NCBI RefSeq assembly: GCF_001282725.1
Contig: NZ_LN876587.1
Coordinates: 1,421,695-1,485,694 of the forward strand
Length of the DNA: 64,000 nucleotides
Source: Inediibacterium massiliense
GTDB lineage: Bacteria > Bacillota > Clostridia > Peptostreptococcales > Thermotaleaceae
Direction: 5' to 3'
Shown here: one piece after another, positions 37,212 through 44,567 of the stretch
Position numbering within the stretch: position 1 is the stretch's first letter
Layout of the letters: every line of letters begins with the position of its first letter
The notes under the pieces: generated by a model
Told to the model about the DNA's origin: nothing
Seen by the model: the letters and a program-made list of their open reading frames with translations, nothing else
Databases searched by the model: none
Position numbers and translations under genes: made by a program

Positions 37212-38272
37212 TATCGATACCTCCTCTTTTTTTTTATAGGAATTTCTTGTGCCTTTTCTAAAGGTCCAAATCCTATAAACGAAAATTCAGGATATGCTTT
37301 CCCAAAAGCATAACAAAGCTGATAATTTTCTTTGATTTTTTCATAATTTGTATAATATTTATATTGAAAGAACAATATTTCTTTAGACTCCTTCCACAAG
37401 TAAGGCTCACTCCATGTAATTCCTTCATCTATAGAAAAACTACTAACCACTTGATCATATTCGGTCCATATGGTCCAAAGTTTATCCTTCTCTTTTACAA
37501 ATAATGGATAAGAACAATTTGCAGGATTAGATAAAATATGTTCAATTTTTTTAATAGCTTGATCTTGTTCTAGTTTATATTTTTCGTACTTAATGATTAA
37601 ATTTCCATCTACATATGAAGAATATGTCACATGAATTAACTCCTCATGAGTCATGAGTAAATTTAAATATAATTTTTCACAACTAGACCATGTTAATTGT
37701 ATAGAAGGGTTCCACTGTTGTTTTTGTATATCAAATTCTTTTATAAATATTTGTTCATACCCCTTTATAAGCTGATAAAAACCAATGACTAACTTATTTT
37801 CATAGTCAATCAATTGAAATGGATTTAAAAATTTTTGAATTTCAATATCTTCTACTACAAAACTTCTCCATTCTTGATTTTCACAATAATGGTGATAAAT
37901 TCTATAACACATGGAATTTTCTTGTGCTTTCACGCAATAAACAATATGCACTTTTCCTGTACACAATACAATGTTTAAGTTAAAAACTTTTAGACTTACA
38001 TCTCCTCCTAAAGAATTTTCATACCATATTCCTTTTTTAAAAGTCATAAGTATAATCTCACCTTTTGTATTTTGATAGACCATGTACAAATCTTTTTCGT
38101 CCATACTTGCATCAAATTCTCCGCTGCTATTTTCTATCAATACTTCTTTTTTATATTCGCCTAATTGTTTATCAAAATATGTGTATATTATTTTTTCTTT
38201 TTCTTCTTGAAAACTGTGTAAATTTCCTACTTCATCATGCATTAAAATATTTTTTTGATTTGAAAATGGCAT
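37211..38272 (-). CDS. Asp-box beta-propeller protein, unknown
   Basis: A 353-residue soluble protein with no signal peptide. Its sequence is made of about six similar blades of 50 residues, each with a strand such as DLYMVYQNTKGEIILMTF, VHIVYCV, LVIGFYQL, LIHVTYSS, LWTIWTEY. A canonical Asp-box SIDEGITW is at residues 280-287, as in sialidase-like propellers, but catalytic sialidase residues (the Arg triad) were not recognised. The tail is basic (KKKRRYR). ATG at 38272 with GGTGGTGAG upstream. Divergent from the cysteine-rich gene and coupled to a coiled-coil gene. A structural or binding role, perhaps on the spore, is inference. Confidence 0.72.
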   Translation of the reverse strand: MPFSNQKNILMHDEVGNLHSFQEEKEKIIYTYFDKQLGEYKKEVLIENSSGEFDASMDEKDLYMVYQNTKGEIILMTFKKGIWYENSLGGDVSLKVFNLNIVLCTGKVHIVYCVKAQENSMCYRIYHHYCENQEWRSFVVEDIEIQKFLNPFQLIDYENKLVIGFYQLIKGYEQIFIKEFDIQKQQWNPSIQLTWSSCEKLYLNLLMTHEELIHVTYSSYVDGNLIIKYEKYKLEQDQAIKKIEHILSNPANCSYPLFVKEKDKLWTIWTEYDQVVSSFSIDEGITWSEPYLWKESKEILFFQYKYYTNYEKIKENYQLCYAFGKAYPEFSFIGFGPLEKAQEIPIKKKRRYR

Positions 38273-38372
38273 TCTCTCACCACCTAATTGCAAATTTCAT
38301 AAGTTTAGATTTTTCTCTTACTATCATATTTTTAAAATCAAAATATATGACAAAATCTATTGAATGAATGTC

Positions 38373-38400
38373 ACACAAATTTTTTGTCATGAATATACTA
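38373..38400 (+). promoter_or_regulatory. Candidate sigma-K-type promoter of the cysteine-rich gene
   Basis: ACAC (38373-38376), 15 bases, AATATACTA (38392-38400), one mismatch from the sigma-K -10 pattern CATAnnnTA. The -35 pattern is short, so chance matches are common. It is about 45 bases before the ATG, with AAGGAGG at 38431-38437. Confidence 0.3.
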
Positions 38401-38445
38401 GCATTGAGAGAAGATTATCTCAGAATATAAAAGGAGGTTAAAACT

Positions 38446-39420
38446 ATGGGATGTAATAGTAATACAAGACCAATAAGTCTTTCTATTAGTGATAAATGTT
38501 GTACTGCAACTACTGGATGTCATTTTGATGGGTCACTTAGAAATGTTGTAGCTGAACCTGTATATGTTCAAAAAGTTTATGATGCTGCGTTATTTAATTT
38601 ACAAGGGTTAAGAACAATTTCTTGTCAACCTCTTCAACCTAATTTAGGTAGAAATTCAAGAATCACAAGAGTTTTAGACATTCGATGCAGAAAGTTTTTT
38701 AATCCTGAAAATATAAACGACGAAAGAAATCTAAAAGTAAAACCCATTACAACTGTTTCTGGAGCAGATTTTGTTGAAGATGGATGTGGAAAACCTATAA
38801 AAGTAATAGGTCCAGATGGCACTAGATCAGAAAAAATTCTTTATACAAACACAGAAACATGTGATAATGAATTTAAAGGAACTCCTATATTTGGAACACA
38901 AAATGTTGAAATCACTGGAAATGTAGTAATTGAAATTGATGTGCTTTATACAGATCATTGTGATAAAGAATGTGAAATTACACTTGCAGCAAATGTTCCT
39001 ATTGCAAGAGACAGCGCCCCTCTTTTACTCACAAACTTCTTTGAATTATGTATGCCATCTGTATTTGATACAGCATTCTTACCAAGATTTACTGAATTCT
39101 GTAATATTGATTGCGAAACTAGACTTGCAACCAATAGTATCTTAAGAGACTTTAGTATTGATCCTACTACAGGAGCAGTTTGTGTAAACTTAATTATCGC
39201 TTTATGTGTAACTTGCGAAAAGAAAATTATTGTCCCTGTTCAACTTTGTGTTTTATCTACAGGATTCCCTGTACTTGAAGCAGACACATCACCAATATGC
39301 ACAACATTCCCTCAACTATTCCCAAATCAAATAGACGATAAAAGAAAACCCTGCAGACAAGAAGTAGAAGAACAAACAGAAACAGCTCCAGTAGAAACTT
39401 CTGAAGATGAAGACTGCTAA
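38446..39420 (+). CDS. Cysteine-rich protein, possible spore-surface (exosporium-like) protein
   Basis: A 324-residue protein without signal peptide or TM segment and with 20 cysteines (6%), spread along the chain (GCN, KCC, TGC, GCGK, HCDKEC, NIDCE, CVTCE and a final DEDC). The middle is beta-strand-rich (VEITGNVVIEIDVLY) and the C-terminus is acidic and threonine-rich. Many cysteines with no export signal are typical of self-assembling clostridial spore coat or exosporium proteins (CdeC- or CsxA-like). No family is recognised directly. It has a strong AAGGAGG, its own terminator and a possible sigma-K promoter. Confidence 0.75.
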   Translation: MGCNSNTRPISLSISDKCCTATTGCHFDGSLRNVVAEPVYVQKVYDAALFNLQGLRTISCQPLQPNLGRNSRITRVLDIRCRKFFNPENINDERNLKVKPITTVSGADFVEDGCGKPIKVIGPDGTRSEKILYTNTETCDNEFKGTPIFGTQNVEITGNVVIEIDVLYTDHCDKECEITLAANVPIARDSAPLLLTNFFELCMPSVFDTAFLPRFTEFCNIDCETRLATNSILRDFSIDPTTGAVCVNLIIALCVTCEKKIIVPVQLCVLSTGFPVLEADTSPICTTFPQLFPNQIDDKRKPCRQEVEEQTETAPVETSEDEDC

Positions 39421-39433
39421 AAATAAAACACAA

Positions 39434-39462
39434 AATCCAAGGTAAAATACCTTGGATTTACA
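39434..39462. terminator. Bidirectional terminator after the cysteine-rich gene
   Basis: AAATCCAAGGTA and TACCTTGGATTT arms around AAA. The T-rich tract is better on the minus strand, after the membrane-protein gene, but the hairpin sits between the two convergent genes. Confidence 0.75.
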
Positions 39463-39468
39463 TAACAA

Positions 39469-39960
39469 CTATTTAGATAACATATTTTCTTTAATATCTA
39501 TATAGTATTCTTGAAATTTTTCTAGTTTTAAAAAACTATTTATAACTACACTGACAGCAATTCCTATAGAAGTATCTAAAACTCTATTGACGGCATATAC
39601 AATAGACGAAGAATCTCTGAGGTTGGTCATAATAGATATAAAAACTATACATGCAATCACTACAGAATCATTTTGCTTGCATATGTTACATAAATAAATC
39701 ACCAACATAATCCCTCCTCCACAAATTAAAGGAGTACTGTCCACAACCATAGAAAACCAAAGCCCCACTATTCCTCCTAAGATCGTTCCGATCATCCTAT
39801 TTTTTCCCATTACCAAAGAATTATGAATAGATGGTTTTGTGCACACCACTGCTGCAATACAAGCATAGAATGGATGTGGTCTATGTAATAGTTGAAATAT
39901 AAGCATACATATAGCGACTGAGATTGCTGTTTTAATATTACGAGAGCCTATTTTTACCAT
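39469..39960 (-). CDS. FUSC/aromatic acid exporter-like membrane protein (ArAE_1 domain)
   Basis: A 163-residue protein with four or five membrane segments and the ArAE_1/DUF939 pattern (GSRNIKTAISVAICMLIFQLL; RMIGTILGGIVGLWFS; RVLDTSIGIAVSVVIN). Full exporters carry a soluble C-terminal domain of 150 or more residues; this one ends right after the membrane part, so it is a minimal version. Substrate unknown. A TTATGG-17-TATAAT promoter lies at 39988-40016. Confidence 0.82.
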   Translation of the reverse strand: MVKIGSRNIKTAISVAICMLIFQLLHRPHPFYACIAAVVCTKPSIHNSLVMGKNRMIGTILGGIVGLWFSMVVDSTPLICGGGIMLVIYLCNICKQNDSVVIACIVFISIMTNLRDSSSIVYAVNRVLDTSIGIAVSVVINSFLKLEKFQEYYIDIKENMLSK

Positions 39961-39987
39961 AATATGTTTTCTACCTTTCTATTCCTT

Positions 39988-40016
39988 ATTATATGAGCAT
40001 TGTTATTGTACCATAA
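39988..40016 (-). promoter_or_regulatory. Candidate sigma-A promoter of the ArAE-like gene
   Basis: Minus strand TTATGG (40011-40016), 17 bases, perfect TATAAT (39988-39993). The -35 is weak. Confidence 0.35.
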
Positions 40017-40069
40017 CTACTTCATATATTCAAAATAAAACTATACAAACTTTCTATTCTAAATCTTCC

Positions 40070-40110
40070 TAAGCAAAGAAAACTCAACGCCTTAAAAGCA
40101 TTGAGTTTCC
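40070..40110 (-). terminator. Terminator after RNase P RNA
   Basis: Minus strand AAACTCAATGC pairs with GCGTTGAGTTT around TTTTAAG, followed by TCTTTGCTT, about 10 bases past the RNA 3' end. Confidence 0.6.
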
Positions 40111-40120
40111 ATGATATATA

Positions 40121-40465
40121 ATCGAGCAAATCTATAAGCCGAGTTCTGTATTAAATGATCATCTATCTAGGTCTACTGTTGCCAGTAGACTCAAGCGACC
40201 TACCACGGGACGCGACGGGCAGCCGCTTTTTTATCCCTACTTGGTCTTGCTCCGGGTGGGGTTTACATAGCAGACTAGTCGCCTAGCCTCTGGTGAGCTC
40301 TTACCTCACCTTTCCATCCTTACCAACAAAAGTTGGCGGTTTCTTTCTGTTGCACTTTCCTTAGAGTCACCTCCACTGGGTATTACCCAGCACCCTTGCC
40401 CTACGGAGCTCGGACTTTCCTCGTTCATGCATAGCATGAGCCGCGATCATCTGACTTACTCGAAA
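40121..40465 (-). ncRNA. rnpB: RNase P RNA (M1-type catalytic RNA)
   Basis: The minus strand carries the universal core GAGGAAAGTCCGAGCTCC, GTAGGGCAAGGGTGC and, near the 3' end, ACAGAACTCGGCTTAT. The P1 helix pairs CGAGTAAGTC (5' end) with GATTTGCTCG (40123-40132 region). It processes the 5' ends of tRNA precursors with the RnpA protein, which is not encoded here. Ends are accurate to a few bases. Confidence 0.95.
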
Positions 40466-40489
40466 TATTTATTTTTCGTTACAAGTGAT

Positions 40490-40518
40490 ATATTATCATA
40501 AATTATATTCTTTGTCAA
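40490..40518 (-). promoter_or_regulatory. Sigma-A promoter of rnpB
   Basis: Minus strand consensus TTGACA (40513-40518), 17 bases, TAATAT (40490-40495), about 25 bases before the RNA. Confidence 0.85.
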
Positions 40519-40525
40519 AATCCAA

Positions 40526-41245
40526 TTATTGTAAATCGTTAGATGCAATTAATATTCTTCCACAGTTTTCGCACAAAGTTAGTTTATCTTTTTTTAAATT
40601 TTGTACGGTCATAATCGATACATCCATATGGCATCCCGTACAAATATTTTCGTGAACCAACAAAGCAATAGGATGATTTTTTTTGTCCTTTACATCTTGA
40701 TACACTTTCAAATCATTCTCATCTATTGTTTCTATAAGCTCTTTTCTTTCTTGTATCTCTTGTTGTATTTCTTTTTTTAGTTTTTCTACTTCTACTTTAT
40801 TTTTATGGATTCGTTCTTTGATTTCACATCCTAATTTTCTTCCTTTCATACTCATCTCTTTCATTTCTTCTTCTATTTTATATAAGGCTTCCATATATTC
40901 TAATATGACTTGTTCCATTTTGGCTATAGTTTCTTTTATTTTTTCTTCTTCTTCATATAAAGATTCTAATTGCTTTGGATTTTTTATACTTCCTCCATAC
41001 AATTTTTCTTTGATTTCTTTTTCCTCATAAGAAATTTCTTTTCCCTTTTTTTCTTCTTTGTATAATATATTTTGAATTTTTTCTTTTTCATTTTTCTTAT
41101 CTTCATAAAGCTCTTTTAAATTTTTATATTCATCTACTTTTTTATGAAGATCTTCATCTCTTTTAATATATTCTATTTCTTTTTTCTTTTTCTTTATTTT
41201 TGTTTCTACTTCTTGCAATTTCCATAAATATTTTTTTTGATTCAT
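40526..41245 (-). CDS. C4-type zinc-ribbon coiled-coil protein
   Basis: A 239-residue protein: a long charged coiled coil (about 5-175) and a C-terminal zinc ribbon CTGCH...CENCG (zf-RING_7/DUF164-like family). The family is found next to nif3-like genes in many bacteria; its role is not settled, though ribosome- or nucleic-acid-related tasks have been suggested. The ATG at 41245, with AGGGTG upstream, is preferred; an in-frame ATG at 41347 would run through the nif3 terminator. Confidence 0.88.
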   Translation of the reverse strand: MNQKKYLWKLQEVETKIKKKKKEIEYIKRDEDLHKKVDEYKNLKELYEDKKNEKEKIQNILYKEEKKGKEISYEEKEIKEKLYGGSIKNPKQLESLYEEEEKIKETIAKMEQVILEYMEALYKIEEEMKEMSMKGRKLGCEIKERIHKNKVEVEKLKKEIQQEIQERKELIETIDENDLKVYQDVKDKKNHPIALLVHENICTGCHMDVSIMTVQNLKKDKLTLCENCGRILIASNDLQ

Positions 41246-41275
41246 ATCATTCACCCTTTCTAAAATGATTCTTAC

Positions 41276-41325
41276 AAAATAAAAACCATATAAGAATAGA
41301 CTATGCCTATTCTTATATGGTTTTA
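41276..41325 (-). terminator. Strong hairpin terminator at the nif3 end
   Basis: A perfect 18-base inverted repeat (arms 41282-41299 and 41307-41324, loop 7 bases), followed on the minus strand by TTTTTATTTTG. It overlaps the last codons and stop of the Nif3-like gene. Confidence 0.8.
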
Positions 41326-42431
41326 AATGGATTAATATCCTCATCACTTAATAATATTTCTACATTGTATTGATTCATTTGCATATGATCTTTTAATGTT
41401 TCAAATAGCGGTCTACAAATAATATTTTCTGTTTCAAAATGACCAGCATCAATAACTGCCATGCCTAGCTCATTGGCATATTGAGCATCATGGTATTTTA
41501 CATCTCCTGTAATATAGCAATCACATGAAACTTTATATGCATCATCAATAAACTCTGCTCCACTTCCTGTACAAAGTCCTACTTTTTTTATTTCTTTCTG
41601 TGGATTTCCTATAAATTTTATTGTTTTCATATTCAATTTTTCTTTTATTGTTTTACAAAGCATAGACAAAGTCATATTTTTTTCTAATTGCCCTACTCTT
41701 CCTAATCCCTCATAATGAATTTTATTTTCTAAAGGAATAATATCATATGCTACTTCTTCATAAGGATGTGCTTTGATCATATTTTCAATAATTTTATGTA
41801 GATCTTTTTTCGATACAATACTTTCTAACCTATGTTCACATACTTTTTCTATATTCCCTTGGCTGCCTATAAAGGGATTTGTTCCTCCTAATGGCATAAA
41901 AGTTCCAATCCCTTCACTTCTAAAAGTGCAATGACTATAATTTCCTACATGACCTGCCCCATAAGTACACATAACTTCTCCTACTTTTTCTACATAATCT
42001 TTTGGCACATAGACTACTAATTTCAAATATTTTTCTTCATGGGTTTTCACGAGAGGAACTACCCCTACTAAATTTAGACTTTGAGCTAATACATCACTTG
42101 TTCCGCCCTTTGCTACATCTAAATTGGTATGGGCACAATAAAGAGAAATATCATGCTTTATCAGTTTATGGATCATACTTTGGATAGGATCATCTCTTCT
42201 AATTCTTTTTATGGGTTTAAAAATCAAAGGATGATGGCAAACAATCATATCTATGTTTTTTTGTATCCCTTCGTCTATAATACTTTGAGTCACTTCAAGA
42301 CATACTAATATTTTATTTACTTCTTTTTCATAATCTCCTATTTGAAGCCCTATATTATCCCAGCTTTCTGCTAAATAAGAAGGTGCAATATCTTCCATAA
42401 TACGAATAATATTTTTTATTTTTTCAGCCAT
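41313..42431 (-). CDS. Nif3-like dinuclear metal centre protein (YqfO)
   Basis: A 372-residue protein of the NIF3/GTP-cyclohydrolase-I-type-2 family with a central PII-like insert (about 130-230; KYLKLVVYVPKDYVEKVGEVM, HPYEEVAYDIIPL). Metal ligands are in VCHHPLIFKP, YCAHTNLDVAKGG and VIDAGHFETE. It forms hexameric toroids; the activity in the cell is unclear. It overlaps trmK by 16 bases. The ATG at 42431 with GGAGG 8 nt ahead is chosen over 42470. Confidence 0.93.
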   Translation of the reverse strand: MAEKIKNIIRIMEDIAPSYLAESWDNIGLQIGDYEKEVNKILVCLEVTQSIIDEGIQKNIDMIVCHHPLIFKPIKRIRRDDPIQSMIHKLIKHDISLYCAHTNLDVAKGGTSDVLAQSLNLVGVVPLVKTHEEKYLKLVVYVPKDYVEKVGEVMCTYGAGHVGNYSHCTFRSEGIGTFMPLGGTNPFIGSQGNIEKVCEHRLESIVSKKDLHKIIENMIKAHPYEEVAYDIIPLENKIHYEGLGRVGQLEKNMTLSMLCKTIKEKLNMKTIKFIGNPQKEIKKVGLCTGSGAEFIDDAYKVSCDCYITGDVKYHDAQYANELGMAVIDAGHFETENIICRPLFETLKDHMQMNQYNVEILLSDEDINPFKTI

Positions 42432-43111
42432 TCTAGCACCTCCTCTAGTTTTCTTAATTCTTCTATACATTCATTTCTTTTTTCATTCGCCTTATCACTT
42501 ATTTGTCCTTCTAAATTTCTAAAAATTTTTTTTTGTTTTTGAATATGCTTTTGAATAAAAACTTCTAATAAAGGGTCTTTATTTTCAATAAGCTTCTTTG
42601 AAATTTTATAATAAATTTCATCTTCTATCATCTGTTCTCCCTTTTCTACAACCATGATCTCATAGATTCTATGATCTTCTTTTTCTAATTTTTCATCTAC
42701 AATTTTGAAATGATTCTGAATGAGCCACTTTCTTAAATCTTCTTGAGCTACCATGGGTTGGAGAATAAATCTTTTGATAGATCTTGTCACTTCTAAATCA
42801 TTTTTTAATATATCTCTTATGAGTAAACCACCCATTCCTGCAATTATGACCGTATCTACTTCATAAGACTTTATAGGAACAAGTCCACTTCCCAATCTTG
42901 TTTGTATGTATTTTTCTAAACCATGCTCCTTGATGGTTTCTTTTGCACTGTTTAAAGGGCCTTCATTTACATCTGTAGCAATTACTTCTTTGGATATATG
43001 ATTTTTAACTAGATACACTGGAATATATCCATGATCTGTACCCACATCTGCAACAGAAGATCCTTTTTTCACAAATTTTGTAATAGCTAATAATCTATTC
43101 GTAAGTTTCAT
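42416..43111 (-). CDS. trmK: tRNA (adenine(22)-N1)-methyltransferase TrmK
   Basis: A 231-residue SAM-dependent enzyme methylating A22 of tRNA. SAM motif VADVGTDHGYIPVYL near residue 20 and the acceptor motif TVIIAGMGGLLIRDIL. The order rpoD-trmK-nif3 is as in Bacillus. The ATG at 43111 (GAGGA 6-7 nt before) is chosen over 43117. Confidence 0.93.
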   Translation of the reverse strand: MKLTNRLLAITKFVKKGSSVADVGTDHGYIPVYLVKNHISKEVIATDVNEGPLNSAKETIKEHGLEKYIQTRLGSGLVPIKSYEVDTVIIAGMGGLLIRDILKNDLEVTRSIKRFILQPMVAQEDLRKWLIQNHFKIVDEKLEKEDHRIYEIMVVEKGEQMIEDEIYYKISKKLIENKDPLLEVFIQKHIQKQKKIFRNLEGQISDKANEKRNECIEELRKLEEVLEWLKK

Positions 43112-43235
43112 AAGCATTCCTCTCTTACATATTCTATAAATTTTTTACAATTCCTTTTTTTATAGTCCATAGGAAATTATTAAATCACATCTTTTTGATC
43201 TTTATGTACAAAACTAAAGAAGAGGAGGATAAATG

Positions 43236-43412
43236 ATGAAAAAAAATAATGATCCTAAAAAATCTATTCCTCATTTTAAATGGGGAGGAAATACTCCCGA
43301 ATGGGAATGTGAAGCAGAAAATCTTGCAGATTATATCGATCATCAAGATGAAGAACCTAAAGAAGAAAAAGAAAAAAAGATTGCTTATGGTACCCAAAAA
43401 CAATATTGGTAG
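43236..43412 (+). CDS. 58-residue charged small protein, unknown
   Basis: A short gene opposite in direction to its neighbours trmK and rpoD. AGAGGAGG (43221-43228) lies 7 nt before the ATG at 43236; another ATG at 43233 is too close. The product is MKKNNDPKKSIPHFKWGG at the start, then acidic and lysine-rich, ending in QKQYW. It has one cysteine and no signal or membrane segment. It has a terminator right after it, so it looks like a real expressed gene. No family recognised; a sporulation or small regulatory role cannot be judged. Confidence 0.7.
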   Translation: MKKNNDPKKSIPHFKWGGNTPEWECEAENLADYIDHQDEEPKEEKEKKIAYGTQKQYW

Positions 43413-43416
43413 ACAA

Positions 43417-43445
43417 TAAAGATTCGCAAATTCTGCGAATCTTTA
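43417..43445. terminator. Bidirectional terminator between the small gene and rpoD
   Basis: AAAGATTCGC and GCGAATCTTT form a 10-base perfect stem around AAATTCT, with A- and T-rich flanks for both directions. Confidence 0.85.
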
Positions 43446-44543
43446 TTCTAAATAATCTTTTAATTTTTTGCTTCTGCTAGGATGTCTTAATTTTCTTAAT
43501 GCTTTTGCTTCTATTTGTCTAATTCTTTCTCTTGTCACATCAAATTTCTTTCCTACTTCTTCCAATGTTCTTGCACGACCATCATCTAATCCAAATCTTA
43601 ATCTTAAAACTTTTTGTTCTCTTGGAGTAAGGGTGTCTAACACTTCTACTAGTTGTTCTTTTAGCATAGAAAATGCTGCCGCTTCTGCTGGTGCAGGTGC
43701 ATCATCATCAGGAATAAAATCGCCAAGATGACTATCTTCTTCTTCTCCTATAGGAGTTTCTAAAGAAACTGGTTCTTGTGCTATTTTCAATATATCTCTT
43801 ACTTTTTCTTCAGGTAAATCCATTTCTTTTGCAATTTCTTCAGGCTTTGGTTCTCTGCCTAATTCTTGCAAAAGTTGTCTGGATACTCTAATCAATTTAT
43901 TAATGGTTTCTACCATATGAACAGGAATTCTAATAGTTCTTGCTTGGTCTGCAATGGCTCTTGTAATTGCCTGTCTAATCCACCATGTTGCATAAGTACT
44001 AAACTTATATCCTTTTCTCCAATCAAATTTTTCAACAGCTTTAATAAGTCCTAAATTTCCTTCTTGTATTAAATCTAAAAAGAGCATTCCTCTTCCTACA
44101 TATCTTTTCGCAATACTTACAACTAACCGTAAATTCGCTTCACAAAGTCTTTTCTTTGCTTCTTCGTCTCCCTGCTCCATTCTCTTTGCTAATTCTATTT
44201 CTTCTACAGCCGAAAGTAAAGGTACTTTTCCAATTTCTTTTAAATACATTCTAACAGGGTCATCTATATTGATCCCTTTTGGAATAGAAAGATCTAACTC
44301 CACAACTTCTTCTTCTTCCGTATCAGATATTTCCTCTATCTCCTCATCTTTATCTCCTACAATATCTATACCCATTGCACCTAAATGATCGTATACTTCT
44401 TCTACTTGCTCCTTATCTAAATCTATTTCCTCTAAGGTATCCATAATTTCAGTATAAGTAAGCATTCCTCTTTTTTTGCCTTTTTCAATTAAGGATTTTA
44501 CAGATTGAACTTTTTTTTCTTTATTTTGTTGTTTTTTTGCCAT
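43443..44543 (-). CDS. rpoD: Primary sigma factor RpoD (SigA)
   Basis: A 366-residue housekeeping sigma factor: region 1.1 remnant (1-100, acidic), 1.2 ([17 protein letters not shown]), 2.3-2.4 ([22 protein letters not shown]), 3 and 4.2 ([24 protein letters not shown]). It reads the TTGACA/TATAAT promoters seen in this window. ATG at 44543 with AGGAGGG before it; a GTG at 44546 is also in frame. Follows dnaG by about 24 bases. Confidence 0.97.
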   Translation of the reverse strand: MAKKQQNKEKKVQSVKSLIEKGKKRGMLTYTEIMDTLEEIDLDKEQVEEVYDHLGAMGIDIVGDKDEEIEEISDTEEEEVVELDLSIPKGINIDDPVRMYLKEIGKVPLLSAVEEIELAKRMEQGDEEAKKRLCEANLRLVVSIAKRYVGRGMLFLDLIQEGNLGLIKAVEKFDWRKGYKFSTYATWWIRQAITRAIADQARTIRIPVHMVETINKLIRVSRQLLQELGREPKPEEIAKEMDLPEEKVRDILKIAQEPVSLETPIGEEEDSHLGDFIPDDDAPAPAEAAAFSMLKEQLVEVLDTLTPREQKVLRLRFGLDDGRARTLEEVGKKFDVTRERIRQIEAKALRKLRHPSRSKKLKDYLE

Positions 44544-44567
44544 CACATTCCCTCCTTTCCAAAAATA

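Noticed and set aside
38300-38345. Sigma-E-type promoter for the propeller gene (GTCATATA then AATATGAT)
   Set aside because: The -35 is good but the -10 fits only about four of seven positions, too weak to list as a feature.
41246-41347. N-terminal extension of the zinc-ribbon protein
   Set aside because: It would include the nif3 terminator hairpin and has no ribosome site.
43185-43403. A 72-residue minus-strand frame with a hydrophobic, phenylalanine-rich product
   Set aside because: It is the antisense of the plus-strand small gene at 43236, has no ribosome site, and its odd composition comes from the GAA/AAA-rich opposite strand.
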